The notes below the pieces were generated by a model. The model was not told where the DNA came from. It saw nothing but the letters and a program-made list of their open reading frames with translations, and searched no databases. The translations under genes were made by a program, and so were the position numbers. This document shows positions 8,608 to 17,965 of a DNA stretch of 64,000 nt, one piece after another. The stretch's first letter is position 1. The number at the start of each line of letters is the position of its first letter. Source of the DNA: Paenibacillus sp. (lineage in GTDB: Bacteria; Bacteroidota; Bacteroidia; Bacteroidales; Muribaculaceae); the NCBI GenBank assembly GCA_023663345.1, contig JAMPHR010000002.1:383034-447033 (forward strand), given 5' to 3'.

Positions 8608-8629
8608 AATCCTACGGTCAAGAGATCCA

Positions 8630-9343
8630 CTATTTGGTTGTGGCCGATGAGATGGCATCCGTGCGTTTCAGATCGAATCCGGCTGTCATCCCGTCATATT
8701 TCTCAAGAATGGCCGAGGCCCCTTTGAGTGTGGAGTTGTTGGTGAGAGCGCTGATGCGGGTCATGAGGGTCATGAGTTTGGACACATCAAAGGTCAGCTC
8801 CATCGAGTTCTTGCCGTTGAGCGCGATATAAGCCTCCATTGAGCCGATGTTCACCTTCTTGAACGCCTTGAAGTGGAACAAGTATGTGCCGGTAGTCTCA
8901 TTGAATTCCACCGTGCCGTTAAGGCTCGCACGTTTGGCCTGGAATGTGAATGTGGAGTCAGTGTTGATAGTCACCACCAGACTTGTCAGACCTGCGGTCT
9001 TGTAATATGGCTCAAGTTTCTTCTCTACGCTTACCGCGGCGGCAGCGCCTCCAGCCTTGAGCAGAAAGTTATCGCTCTTGAAATTCACCGCCGGGCCCGA
9101 ATAGCTCCATGTGCCGGCAAGCTGATCTATTCCGGCCTTGGAATTTCCGAGGCCCAATGCTCCAGCCACACCAGAGAGCAGATCGCTCAATCCACCTTTC
9201 TGACCGGTAGATGCCGAGTCGGTTGTTGCGGTAGTCCGCTTCTGCCCCAATCCCTGGAGCAGATCGGAAAGTGATTGCCCCGAAGCTGACGGAGCTGTGA
9301 ACAGCAGCGCCATCAGCACCGCAATAATTGAAATCCGTTTCAT
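8630..9343 (-). CDS. DUF4923 family lipocalin-like exported protein
   Basis: A 237-aa protein with a Sec signal peptide ending PSASGQ, a Ser/Thr/Gly-rich linker (about 23-75) and a beta-rich domain starting near QLAGTWSYSGPAVNF, the pattern of DUF4923 lipocalin-like proteins in Bacteroidetes. Function is unknown; small hydrophobic ligand binding in the periplasm would be the lipocalin-based guess. It follows the PCMD lipoprotein gene by 42 nt in the same direction and is probably co-transcribed. Confidence 0.72.
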   Translation of the reverse strand: MKRISIIAVLMALLFTAPSASGQSLSDLLQGLGQKRTTATTDSASTGQKGGLSDLLSGVAGALGLGNSKAGIDQLAGTWSYSGPAVNFKSDNFLLKAGGAAAAVSVEKKLEPYYKTAGLTSLVVTINTDSTFTFQAKRASLNGTVEFNETTGTYLFHFKAFKKVNIGSMEAYIALNGKNSMELTFDVSKLMTLMTRISALTNNSTLKGASAILEKYDGMTAGFDLKRTDAISSATTK

Positions 9344-9385
9344 TTTATTAATTGTTGTCAGTTATCCAATATGATATTAATAAAT

Positions 9386-10975
9386 TCAATAATCAAAGAT
9401 GAGTTCAAAATCATCGAGCATCAGTATCGAACCATTTCCTCCGGTGAAATAATCTCCGAGAGATGACGCCGATGCTGTACACAACAGATACTTTGGCTCG
9501 CGTTGTGTTGATTTATAATCCAGTATGATCTCAAATTGAGTCCATTCCGTCACATCCTTATTCCACTCAGCTTTTCCATAGGCCACCACGTCGGGACCCT
9601 CAGGATCAAAGAGTTGTCGGTTTTTGGGATTGGTACGTATCTCAAAAGGCTGGTCGGAATCTATGAGCGCTATCCACACAATTCCCGTATCAGGTGTGCC
9701 CTTTAGCTTATCAGCATCAAAATCGGTGCTAACATTTGATATAGGAGCAGAATGATATTTGAACCATCCGCGCAAACGGGTAGGACGGAGATTCCAAGGT
9801 CTACCGAAAGATAGAATACCATTGGTCCCATCAGTTTTAACATACTCGCCGGCAAATATGTTGCCCGCGGCGAGCTTTCCTATCACACCTACACCTACAA
9901 ATCTCGTTTCGAGACATGCCGAACGGCCTTTACCGTCAGGAGTATCATCCGATGGGTATGTGTTACTGCTTCCGAGCGTGGTTGCCCCCTTATTGCCGGT
10001 ATCCCAATAACGGTCACCGTCCTTGGCCCACGGATCCCATACTTTCCCGTCAAGCCACCAATTCTCGAAATCACTGTTAGGCATCTGAGCAGTACCCTGA
10101 GTAGTGAATGACACTTCCGCGCCATAATCGGTACCGCTGTATGCACGGGCTATATACGAAGTCAAAGGCTGAAGGCCGGTAAGTCTACCTCTGAATGACC
10201 CGCCATCAACTGTGATTTGCGACTCATCGAGTTTAACCCATGATCCGGAATCCGCCTTACGATATTCAAATCCATTGCTCTTTCCGGCTTCTGCCGTACC
10301 GTAGAGCCACGCCACACAGCTCCAGGCGTCCACACGTTCAGTTGTGACACTTTCTTCCTTTGGCAATACATATATGCTCCACTTGTCTGTACGGCCATGA
10401 GCTGTCACATCCACCTCCAGCGGTCGGGTAAAGTCAACCCGCTTCCCACTTATCTCCGGAGTCATTGTTGCAACCGAAGGCCCGAGCTTTATGGACTTAA
10501 CAAGTAAATTTGCCAAGGGAGCCGAAGATGACACATAAGCGATAACCCTGCATCCGGGCACATCTATGACGGAAGTGCCGATCTGCTGTTCCACTGTGAA
10601 ATATCGTTCAATATCTTGGATTGCCGTTATAGTCCATTCGTAATCCTGATATAATGACAGATGTGTAGTTAGAGGAATACTCATGTCTATACCGTTGAGA
10701 TACATGGCCGAATCTGCCCACACACCTGTCGAGGGCGATAGAGTGAATCCGTTTACTATCACATTATTAATATCGGCACGTTCATTCAGATACACTGTCA
10801 CCTTGCGTTGCAGTGTGTCTATAGCTGTGGCGCGAAGCGAATTCTCCACCTCAAATATAGTGAAGTTCACACTTATATGAGGATAAGGGATGTTATTCTT
10901 GATACATCCCGCCAATGCGATCATGGCGATAACCGATACCGCCACCCGTTGATATATTGTACTAAATCGTGACAC
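9386..10975 (-). CDS. PCMD domain-containing surface lipoprotein
   Basis: A 529-aa lipoprotein: SPII signal with lipobox ALAGC (Cys24), two Ig-like or DUF-type beta domains (about 30-200), a fibronectin-like segment with LQPLTSYIARAYSG, then a C-terminal PCMD (putative carbohydrate metabolism) jelly-roll domain from about residue 290 (PNSDFENWWLDG) to the end. PCMD proteins are commonly surface lipoproteins of Bacteroidetes with presumed carbohydrate binding. Its start overlaps the end of the upstream barrel gene by 14 bp, so the two are translationally coupled. It resembles the large lipoprotein four genes upstream, and each is paired with a barrel gene. Confidence 0.82.
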   Translation of the reverse strand: MSRFSTIYQRVAVSVIAMIALAGCIKNNIPYPHISVNFTIFEVENSLRATAIDTLQRKVTVYLNERADINNVIVNGFTLSPSTGVWADSAMYLNGIDMSIPLTTHLSLYQDYEWTITAIQDIERYFTVEQQIGTSVIDVPGCRVIAYVSSSAPLANLLVKSIKLGPSVATMTPEISGKRVDFTRPLEVDVTAHGRTDKWSIYVLPKEESVTTERVDAWSCVAWLYGTAEAGKSNGFEYRKADSGSWVKLDESQITVDGGSFRGRLTGLQPLTSYIARAYSGTDYGAEVSFTTQGTAQMPNSDFENWWLDGKVWDPWAKDGDRYWDTGNKGATTLGSSNTYPSDDTPDGKGRSACLETRFVGVGVIGKLAAGNIFAGEYVKTDGTNGILSFGRPWNLRPTRLRGWFKYHSAPISNVSTDFDADKLKGTPDTGIVWIALIDSDQPFEIRTNPKNRQLFDPEGPDVVAYGKAEWNKDVTEWTQFEIILDYKSTQREPKYLLCTASASSLGDYFTGGNGSILMLDDFELIFDY

Positions 10976-12077
10976 CTAATCCAAAATTAATGTTGAACAG
11001 ATTAAATCGGAAATTAGCTCCGGAAGAAGTTCGTTCTCCCTCTTCTACGCCATTGGTGAGCTGCCGTTCATGCGTGACATGCAAGCCAAATACACCAAAC
11101 GATACATTGAAACACACATTGTCCATGACAAACATTGTGATACCCGGAGAGAAATTCAACCCCCACTTGGATATCATGGTCTTGGTATCCTTCATCTCTC
11201 CATCATAACTACGCTTGAACCGCGACGTGCCTCCACCAAAGGCGAGATCTATTTCATTAAACAGGGCAAAACGCTTATCGGTACCCAATCCGACATAGTT
11301 CCTATAAAATAGTGAGGCGGTAAACATCTGAGAGAAATAACTTACATCGCTGAGCGTAAAGTTTATATCATCATCGAAATCGACTGATAGTCCGCTCAGA
11401 TCTGCAATTCCACGCGAGTAGTTGAATCTCAGGCCCATCGACTGATTGTTACGGAAAAAGTAACTTACTGTAGGCTGAATTGAGTATAACTTGCCTTTGA
11501 AATTGAAGTCCTTCAATATCGACAGGATCTGCACATCGTCGGATGTGAACTCTCCATAGGATGCAGATAACCCCAGCATCCATTGTCCGCGCGGGATAAA
11601 CAGGAAGTTAAACAGTCCGCGGTCATAACGCCCGTAATTTGGAGCCTTGAGAAAAATGGGTATGGTATCACGGCCAACCACAACCCGCTCGGAAAGCAAC
11701 GCAGGATCAATCTCCGCTACAACTATCTTGCCATTATCATTGACAGGCCGCCCATAGCGAAATTTAGTATATACAGGTCGGGCGGGTATCGCTGTCGATA
11801 CAGTGTCGGCCTCCACATTACCGTTGCCGGCAACGGTTTTTACCGGAGACTCTGCCTCATTGACAGTCTTGACAGTATCGGTCTTCTCTTTGGAACCCTG
11901 CGATTTGAACACCTTTGTGATCACGGTCGTAGTGGTTACTGTCACCACTGAATCTACATCAGGAGGAAGATCTGTGGTAGATACAGTCAATCTCTGTGGA
12001 GACTCACCTCGCAATGTGGCTGCCCCCATTAGCGACATGGCAAGAAGGATGAATATGGATATTAATCGGTCAATCAT
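10962..12077 (-). CDS. Outer-membrane beta-barrel protein, with N-terminal linker
   Basis: A 371-aa exported protein: signal peptide (about 1-24), a Thr/Val-rich low-complexity region (about 30-130) and a C-terminal half of alternating amphipathic strands ending in NFGLGVTI, as expected for an outer-membrane barrel. It is clearly paralogous to the next upstream gene: FIPRGQW versus FIPKGQW, FRNYVGLG-type versus FRNYISLG, FALFNEIDLAFGGG versus FGLFNEIQLQMGGG, and similar last strands. The spacing is 12 nt to the upstream paralogue, with a 14-bp overlap into the PCMD gene. No named family is recognised; a pore or a surface-lipoprotein partner are guesses. Confidence 0.75.
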   Translation of the reverse strand: MIDRLISIFILLAMSLMGAATLRGESPQRLTVSTTDLPPDVDSVVTVTTTTVITKVFKSQGSKEKTDTVKTVNEAESPVKTVAGNGNVEADTVSTAIPARPVYTKFRYGRPVNDNGKIVVAEIDPALLSERVVVGRDTIPIFLKAPNYGRYDRGLFNFLFIPRGQWMLGLSASYGEFTSDDVQILSILKDFNFKGKLYSIQPTVSYFFRNNQSMGLRFNYSRGIADLSGLSVDFDDDINFTLSDVSYFSQMFTASLFYRNYVGLGTDKRFALFNEIDLAFGGGTSRFKRSYDGEMKDTKTMISKWGLNFSPGITMFVMDNVCFNVSFGVFGLHVTHERQLTNGVEEGERTSSGANFRFNLFNINFGLGVTI

Positions 12078-12089
12078 TTTCTCGCGGGA

Positions 12090-12830
12090 TTACAAGTAAA
12101 AAGCTACTCCAAACGAAATGGAGAACAGGTTGATTTTAAAATTGGCATGTTTGTTGGCATAATTAGCCAGATAGATCTGATCAGTCGTTGCTTTGGTCTT
12201 ATCATAGCTGAAGCCGAGCACACCGATGCTCACCTCTATTGCAGAATAATTGTTCAGAAACATCACGATACCAGGAGTCAGACCAATATCAAGCATGAAC
12301 GTCCGCGAATAAGTACCGGTAAGGTCCTCCCCTTCCCCGTTCACAATCTTGGACTGTCCGCCACCCATCTGCAACTGTATCTCATTGAACAGACCAAATC
12401 TCATAGATCGTCCAAGCGATATATAGTTGCGGAAAGATGCTGTTCCCATATAATTATGAGCAACTGAATAAAGAGTGCCAGGCTCATAGGAGGTCTCCGA
12501 GTCGATGATCACATCGCCACTGTTCAATCTTGTACGCGCACGTGCATAGGCAAACCTGCCACCAGCCGCAAGATCATCGTGGAAACAATACATCAGCATG
12601 GGACTGACTTTGAAATTATAGGTATCTCCCCCCAGATTCTCGACTATAAGGAATTTATAATTGTCGAAATCACTTTGGGAATAACTGACATTAACGCCGG
12701 TGATCCATTGGCCTTTGGGGATGAAAGATATATACTCGAGACCACGGGTGAACTTTTCCTGCCCGAAGGATGGAAGCGTGGCCGTCAGCATTATGATCAG
12801 CAATAATATGTGACGAAGCTTGTGTGGCAT
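12090..12830 (-). CDS. Outer-membrane beta-barrel protein
   Basis: A 246-aa exported protein with a signal peptide ending PSFGQ, followed at once by a barrel of about ten amphipathic strands and ending in the aromatic FGVAFYL typical of BAM substrates. It is a paralogue of the 371-aa barrel downstream and lacks that protein's N-terminal linker. It lies 101 nt after the DUF4493/PCMD lipoprotein gene. The pairing lipoprotein-barrel-barrel-lipoprotein suggests that the products act together at the cell surface. Function is unknown. Confidence 0.75.
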   Translation of the reverse strand: MPHKLRHILLLIIMLTATLPSFGQEKFTRGLEYISFIPKGQWITGVNVSYSQSDFDNYKFLIVENLGGDTYNFKVSPMLMYCFHDDLAAGGRFAYARARTRLNSGDVIIDSETSYEPGTLYSVAHNYMGTASFRNYISLGRSMRFGLFNEIQLQMGGGQSKIVNGEGEDLTGTYSRTFMLDIGLTPGIVMFLNNYSAIEVSIGVLGFSYDKTKATTDQIYLANYANKHANFKINLFSISFGVAFYL

Positions 12831-12931
12831 ACTGTGATATTTCTTGGCTTATTGGTAGTTATATATTCAATGAATAATGAGATGCTCTGATGTTTTACCT
12901 TGCTTATGGTGCCTTAAGGTTTCATAGCAAA

Positions 12932-15463
12932 CTAATATGCGAGGGTGATGTTGTCAATCCACAGGTGGCCACCTACCGAGGATGCCGACCTGGCATCAGG
13001 CACAGTGGCTACCTTGTGGCTCTCCTCCTCGATGCTTCCTATATGGCTCGATGATGAGAACATCACCTTGATGCGCTTGGCCTTCACGCCAAACATGCTG
13101 TAGTTCAACGGCACACTGAATGCCGTGTATCCCGAGGCAAGCGTAAGCCGGCCTGTCCCCGAAGCTATCACCACTTCCTGGCCGTCACTCTCTCCCAGAA
13201 TTTCCACTATTGCGAGTCCACAATCCGAACGGTCGTCATCGCATGGAATGTATCTGTAATATCCGTTGAGCGATGATGGACGTGAATTCCACGCCATGCC
13301 CTCGACATAACTTTCGGACATCGAAGCCGGGTCAAACGAATATTGGCCTAAGAACAGTTTTCCGGCTGCGCGGTAGGCAATCTCGGGCACTATCGGAGAA
13401 TAGTCGAGATAGGGCATCCCGGTCTGGGTATAGTTGGGGATAGGCTTGCCGTGCGGATCAAAGGCCACACTTGCGATCTCAACAGCAAAACTCTGGCTGA
13501 ACACCGGATCTCTCGTGAGAGCGACCGACGGTTGCATGTACCAGGTGTTATGTATATCCGAAGCCATGGCAAATGTCTTGGCATTGGTATTGGCCCACTG
13601 CTTGGGCACCTCCTGATCAATATCGGTTGAGTGTTGCCAGTTGAATATCTCCACCACGGTCTGGGAATACTTTCCTCCCGAGGGAAGTGCCTTGTATTTG
13701 ACACCGTTCTGACGATCCTCGAAATCAGCATTGGGGAGCTGAGGTATGCCCTCGGTTGTCACAGTGACTTCGGGCGTGAATACCGGATTCTCAACCCCCG
13801 ACATCATCGTGGCCTTGAACACGTAAGTAGTGTTTGGAGCCAGCCCTATCACTGAGAATATACCGCGGTCGTGCTGCTGAAGATACAGCGGAGCCTCCTG
13901 CCCGTTGATATATACTCGGATCTGCTCGGCTATGGCCTCGAGCAGATCGGGATTCTCGGCCACCACTTTCACTCCGGCCATCGTGGCGTAAGCATCAACC
14001 TCTATACGGAATGGGGGCATCTCTCTCGGCACCGACAAGGTGGCACGCACCTCCTCGCAATACAGCACCCGGGTCTCGACGGGCGCACTGCCCGACCCGA
14101 CTCCGAATGTAAGCGTGTACATACCGTCACCCTTGGGAGTGATAACCACATCTTCGACCTTTTTCCACATATCCGTGGCCTGGTCCTTTATCTCCACCTC
14201 GACATGCTCCATGAATCCCGATGCACCGCATGTGATATCCACACGGGCCAGGTTCACACCCATTGTCACGGGATATATCTTACCCACAGCGATCTCCACC
14301 GGGGTAGACCTTACATTGAGCGTCACGGGAAGCGATGATTTGCCGTCGGCCGACACGGCTACAAGCGACAACGATGACACTGCCGACTCGGGGGTCAGAT
14401 ACACAAGGCGACCGAGCAGGCGGGTATAATCAATCTCTCCTCCGTCACGACCGACCGAGAAACCGAGATCAAGCTCCCTGAGCATGGCACCCTCCTCATC
14501 CGACAGGTTGAGCAGATCGACCTCGGCAGGAAATCCATCCTCGGCCAACGGCAACGACAGCGTGGAGAGTATAACCGACGACAACGGAGCGGGGCTTGAC
14601 ACCCTGGCGATATATGGCTCCGAGGGAATATCCCCCTCGGGGAGATCATGTATGGCCGATCCGTCCCACGAGGATGTTATCACGGGAGCATCGGCGGCAA
14701 TAAACCCATCGGTCAGGACCACTGAACGCTCACCCTCAGGGCCTGTCACTGTCACCTCATCCCCCTGTGTAGTATGGGTGCAATCAACCGTCAGCCGGTG
14801 GAGCGTGGCAGGATGCGCATCCTTGATCTCGTAAGCCTGATAGTTGACCTTACGGCCATCGGCCAGCTCTATATCGAGCATCACTGAGATATGTCCCGGC
14901 TTGAGGCAAAGATACCTCTTCTCGCCGGGCACGAATCTGTGATACAGTCCACCGGTAGTGTGTACCAAAGCCGAAATGTCGCTGAACGCCCCTGTAGCCT
15001 CATCGGTGAAATCAATGACGACAAGCGCATTGGCTATCGTGAGCGTGAGGGTGGCGACATTCTCTGTATAATCCGAGATATGCACCTCGGTCTCTCCATG
15101 GAAAGCGGGAGTATCAAATCCCTCCACCATGATATTACCGCTCGTGGCCGACAGTGTGTATGCTCCGGTAAAGAAATATTGCTTCTGGGGAAAATTGTCG
15201 GCATTGTCCCAAGTGTGGGCATACTTTCCATCGACCGACTGCATGGTCAAGGCGATAGCCCCGTCAACCGGAACAAATCCCGGATCAATCTCGGCAGGCT
15301 CACCGCCATCATCACCACGGCACACCGCTACATGACTGTCGGTATCGATCACAAGCGCGAGCGTCCCGGCATTGAGGGTGCCGTCGAGACGTTCCGACGA
15401 ACACGACACGGCATAAGCGGCAAGCATAAACAGCATCAGCAGTTTAGTAACGTAGTGGTTCAT
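12932..15463 (-). CDS. DUF4493 and PCMD domain surface lipoprotein
   Basis: An 843-aa lipoprotein. The frame is open further upstream, but the ATG at 15463 gives MNHYVTKLLM and a clean lipobox AVSC (Cys21); the upstream extension overlaps murI and is not protein-like. Domains: DUF4493 (about 25-260), Ig/fibronectin-like domains (270-560) and a C-terminal PCMD jelly roll from about residue 575 (PNADFEDRQNG) to the end (LWIDNITLAY). This is a typical architecture of surface-exposed Bacteroidetes lipoproteins, presumed to bind glycans. It lies 62 nt downstream of murI in the same direction and heads the lipoprotein/barrel gene run. Confidence 0.85.
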   Translation of the reverse strand: MNHYVTKLLMLFMLAAYAVSCSSERLDGTLNAGTLALVIDTDSHVAVCRGDDGGEPAEIDPGFVPVDGAIALTMQSVDGKYAHTWDNADNFPQKQYFFTGAYTLSATSGNIMVEGFDTPAFHGETEVHISDYTENVATLTLTIANALVVIDFTDEATGAFSDISALVHTTGGLYHRFVPGEKRYLCLKPGHISVMLDIELADGRKVNYQAYEIKDAHPATLHRLTVDCTHTTQGDEVTVTGPEGERSVVLTDGFIAADAPVITSSWDGSAIHDLPEGDIPSEPYIARVSSPAPLSSVILSTLSLPLAEDGFPAEVDLLNLSDEEGAMLRELDLGFSVGRDGGEIDYTRLLGRLVYLTPESAVSSLSLVAVSADGKSSLPVTLNVRSTPVEIAVGKIYPVTMGVNLARVDITCGASGFMEHVEVEIKDQATDMWKKVEDVVITPKGDGMYTLTFGVGSGSAPVETRVLYCEEVRATLSVPREMPPFRIEVDAYATMAGVKVVAENPDLLEAIAEQIRVYINGQEAPLYLQQHDRGIFSVIGLAPNTTYVFKATMMSGVENPVFTPEVTVTTEGIPQLPNADFEDRQNGVKYKALPSGGKYSQTVVEIFNWQHSTDIDQEVPKQWANTNAKTFAMASDIHNTWYMQPSVALTRDPVFSQSFAVEIASVAFDPHGKPIPNYTQTGMPYLDYSPIVPEIAYRAAGKLFLGQYSFDPASMSESYVEGMAWNSRPSSLNGYYRYIPCDDDRSDCGLAIVEILGESDGQEVVIASGTGRLTLASGYTAFSVPLNYSMFGVKAKRIKVMFSSSSHIGSIEEESHKVATVPDARSASSVGGHLWIDNITLAY

Positions 15464-15525
15464 TGCAAAGTGTGGGAGATGGTGTGATAACGGGTATGAA
15501 TCGGTTCCGGAAGGTCGCCGGTGGC

Positions 15526-16341
15526 TTAAAGCTCGATGCGCGATGCCTTGACAGGCTCCTGCATGAACACTCCGGCCATCTCGGTAAACTTGTCGGGATG
15601 CTCGGTTGTGAGATAGGTGACCTCTCCACCCTTGGAGCAACGTTCATCCATCTCGGGGTGACGTTTCAGATAATCGGCGAGACTGTCGGCCACGAGCTTA
15701 CCCTGGGTGATGACCTTGGCACGGCCACCCACCTGACGCTCTATTTTGTCGAGCAGCAGCGGATAGTGAGTGCATCCAAGCACCACTGTGTCGATCTCGG
15801 GCTCCTCCGAGAACAGGGCCTCCACATATTTCTTCACGAAATAATCGGCCCCCTCGCTGTCATATTCCTTATTCTCCACCAGAGGCACCCACATCGGGCA
15901 GGGTACCGACACGGTACGGAACGCGGGGAAGAATTTGGCGATCTCGATGTCATAGGTACCTGACGATATGGTGCCGGGAGTGCCCAGCACGCCTATGTTT
16001 CCATTCTTGCTCACATTGCCAAGAGCCTCCACTGTGGGGATGATCACGCCAAGCACACGCTTGGAGGGGTCGATCTGAGGCAGATCCTTCTGCTGAATAC
16101 TGCGCAGAGCCTTGGCCGAGGCGGTGTTGCACGCCAGGATCACCAGTTCGCATCCGCGCTCAAAGAGGGCGCGCACTGCCTGGAGAGTGAATTCATACAC
16201 GACATCAAACGACCGGGTGCCGTAGGGCGCACGCGCATTGTCGCCAAGATAGATATAATCATACTGAGGGAGTGCCTTGCGTATCTCCTTGAGAATGGTA
16301 AGGCCTCCGTAGCCTGAGTCAAAAACGCCTATTGGTCCCAT
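15526..16341 (-). CDS. murI: Glutamate racemase
   Basis: Cytosolic racemase that makes D-glutamate for peptidoglycan. Family motifs are complete: the N-terminal GVFDSGYGGLTILKEI with the catalytic Asp, YLGDNARAPYG, the first catalytic Cys in LACNTASAKA and the second in VLGCTHYPLL. The length of 271 aa is normal. The start at 16341 places MGPIGVFDSG at the expected N-terminus. It is separated by 62 nt from the downstream lipoprotein gene, with no terminator visible between them, and is divided from the nuo block by a 167-nt gap with a hairpin. Confidence 0.96.
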   Translation of the reverse strand: MGPIGVFDSGYGGLTILKEIRKALPQYDYIYLGDNARAPYGTRSFDVVYEFTLQAVRALFERGCELVILACNTASAKALRSIQQKDLPQIDPSKRVLGVIIPTVEALGNVSKNGNIGVLGTPGTISSGTYDIEIAKFFPAFRTVSVPCPMWVPLVENKEYDSEGADYFVKKYVEALFSEEPEIDTVVLGCTHYPLLLDKIERQVGGRAKVITQGKLVADSLADYLKRHPEMDERCSKGGEVTYLTTEHPDKFTEMAGVFMQEPVKASRIEL

Positions 16342-16430
16342 TTTTGTCAGTAAATTATTAAGGGGTTATGATAAGTGAGAGGATCCACCGGGGAGTCCCG
16401 CCTCGTGTGAGGGGTGATACGAAATGATTC

Positions 16431-16470
16431 AATCTCCGGCCACAGGTACAACGTCCCAGGGCCGGAGATT
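16431..16470 (-). terminator. Hairpin downstream of nuoN, probable terminator or processing site
   Basis: AATCTCCGGCC at 16431-16441 and GGCCGGAGATT at 16460-16470 form a perfect 11-bp stem with an 18-nt loop, about 38 nt beyond the nuoN stop. There is no strong U-tract on the minus strand, so termination may be weak or the hairpin may only protect the 3' end of the long respiratory transcript. Confidence 0.55.
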
Positions 16471-16508
16471 GTTTCACTTTATATCATCACTGATCGGCAG
16501 GTCAAATT

Positions 16509-17948
16509 TCAGCCGATTGTGAGAAGATAATTGTAGAAATAGCTGATGATGCCGAGGCCGATGATACCGGCAACGCATATCCACATGCCCAGACGCTCGG
16601 AGCAAGCCGAACGGAAGGTAGCGATGGGCTGCTCGCTGTCGTTGATGAACATAGCCTTAACCACCAGCAGGTAGTAGTAGAGCGAGATGATGGTGTTGAT
16701 CAACGCGATGAGCACCAGCACATACAGTGCGGCTGACTCGGTGCCGTTCAAGGCCGATGTGAACACGAAGAACTTGCTGAAGAATCCGGCAAACGGGGGG
16801 ATACCGGCCAGCGAGAACATCGCGAGCATCATGGTGAAAGCCAGGCGGGGATTGGTCTTGTATAGGCCGTTGTAGTCGGTCATCTCAATCTTGCCGGTGG
16901 CATTCTCGATGGCTCCGATCACGCCGAAGGCGGCAAGGTTGGAGAACACATACACAAGCACGTAGAACATCAGAGCCGATACGCCCATGGCGTTGTCGCC
17001 TATCACTGCGAGCATGATATAACCGGCCTGAGAGATGGACGAGAAAGCGAGGAATCGTTTCATGTTCACCTGACGCATGGCAAAGAGGTTACCCACGGTG
17101 ATGGTGAGGATGATCAGCGCGTAGAGCATCCACTCCCAAGCCTGGGAATAAAGGGTGCCGAACACCTGGGTGAGTACCACGAGGAATGCGAAAGCTGCAG
17201 AGCCCTTGGAGATCACCGAGAGGTAGGAGGTGACCGATGTGGGGGCACCCTGATATACGTCGGCGGTCCACAGGTGGAAAGGCACAAGGGAGATCTTGAA
17301 TCCGAAACCGGCCATCACGAATGCCAGAGCCACTACCATCATCACGCCCATGTTGTTGGCGCAGAAGAGGGCGATGTCGGCATAGTAGAGCGATCCGCTC
17401 AGACCATACACATAGGAAAGACCCATGAGAAGAATTGCCGATGAGAACACGGCGGTAAGCACATACTTGATGGCGGCCTCATGGCTCTCGTAACGGTTCT
17501 TGTCGAAAGCCACCAGAGCGCACAAGGGGAGCGATGCGGTCTCAAGACCGATTATGAACATAAGGAAGTGACGGCTGGAGATCATGAAGTACATGCCCAG
17601 GAGCGTCAGCAGTATCAGTTCGTAGAACTCGCCACGGCGCACGGAAGTGAATTCCGAGTTGGCCCACTTGATCGACTGGATAAGCACGATCACCACGCCG
17701 ACATTGAGAATATTCTTAATGGCGGCCATCACGGGCGAGGTCACATACATTCCTGCAAATGCCACGGCATCGGCCTTGACCAGCGGACAGAATCCCCATA
17801 TGGTGAGCGTGAGCATCAGCACGGTCGAGATCGCCGGGAGCATACCCTGCGACTTGCGCGGTGCGAACGTGTCATAGAGGAATACTAACAGGAATACTAT
17901 CAGCAGTCCTATTTCCTGCTTTAGAGCTAAAAACTGTGAATAATCCAT
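16509..17948 (-). CDS. nuoN: NADH-quinone oxidoreductase subunit N
   Basis: Antiporter-like membrane subunit of complex I, 479 aa with about 14 hydrophobic helices. The central region LVPFHLWTADVYQGAPTSV is the conserved NuoN signature, followed by FLAFSSISQAGYIMLAVIG. It is the last gene of the nuo-atp block, 17 nt after nuoM. It contributes one proton channel in the cytoplasmic membrane. Confidence 0.95.
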   Translation of the reverse strand: MDYSQFLALKQEIGLLIVFLLVFLYDTFAPRKSQGMLPAISTVLMLTLTIWGFCPLVKADAVAFAGMYVTSPVMAAIKNILNVGVVIVLIQSIKWANSEFTSVRRGEFYELILLTLLGMYFMISSRHFLMFIIGLETASLPLCALVAFDKNRYESHEAAIKYVLTAVFSSAILLMGLSYVYGLSGSLYYADIALFCANNMGVMMVVALAFVMAGFGFKISLVPFHLWTADVYQGAPTSVTSYLSVISKGSAAFAFLVVLTQVFGTLYSQAWEWMLYALIILTITVGNLFAMRQVNMKRFLAFSSISQAGYIMLAVIGDNAMGVSALMFYVLVYVFSNLAAFGVIGAIENATGKIEMTDYNGLYKTNPRLAFTMMLAMFSLAGIPPFAGFFSKFFVFTSALNGTESAALYVLVLIALINTIISLYYYLLVVKAMFINDSEQPIATFRSACSERLGMWICVAGIIGLGIISYFYNYLLTIG

Positions 17949-17965
17949 TGCTTAATTCTTAGATA

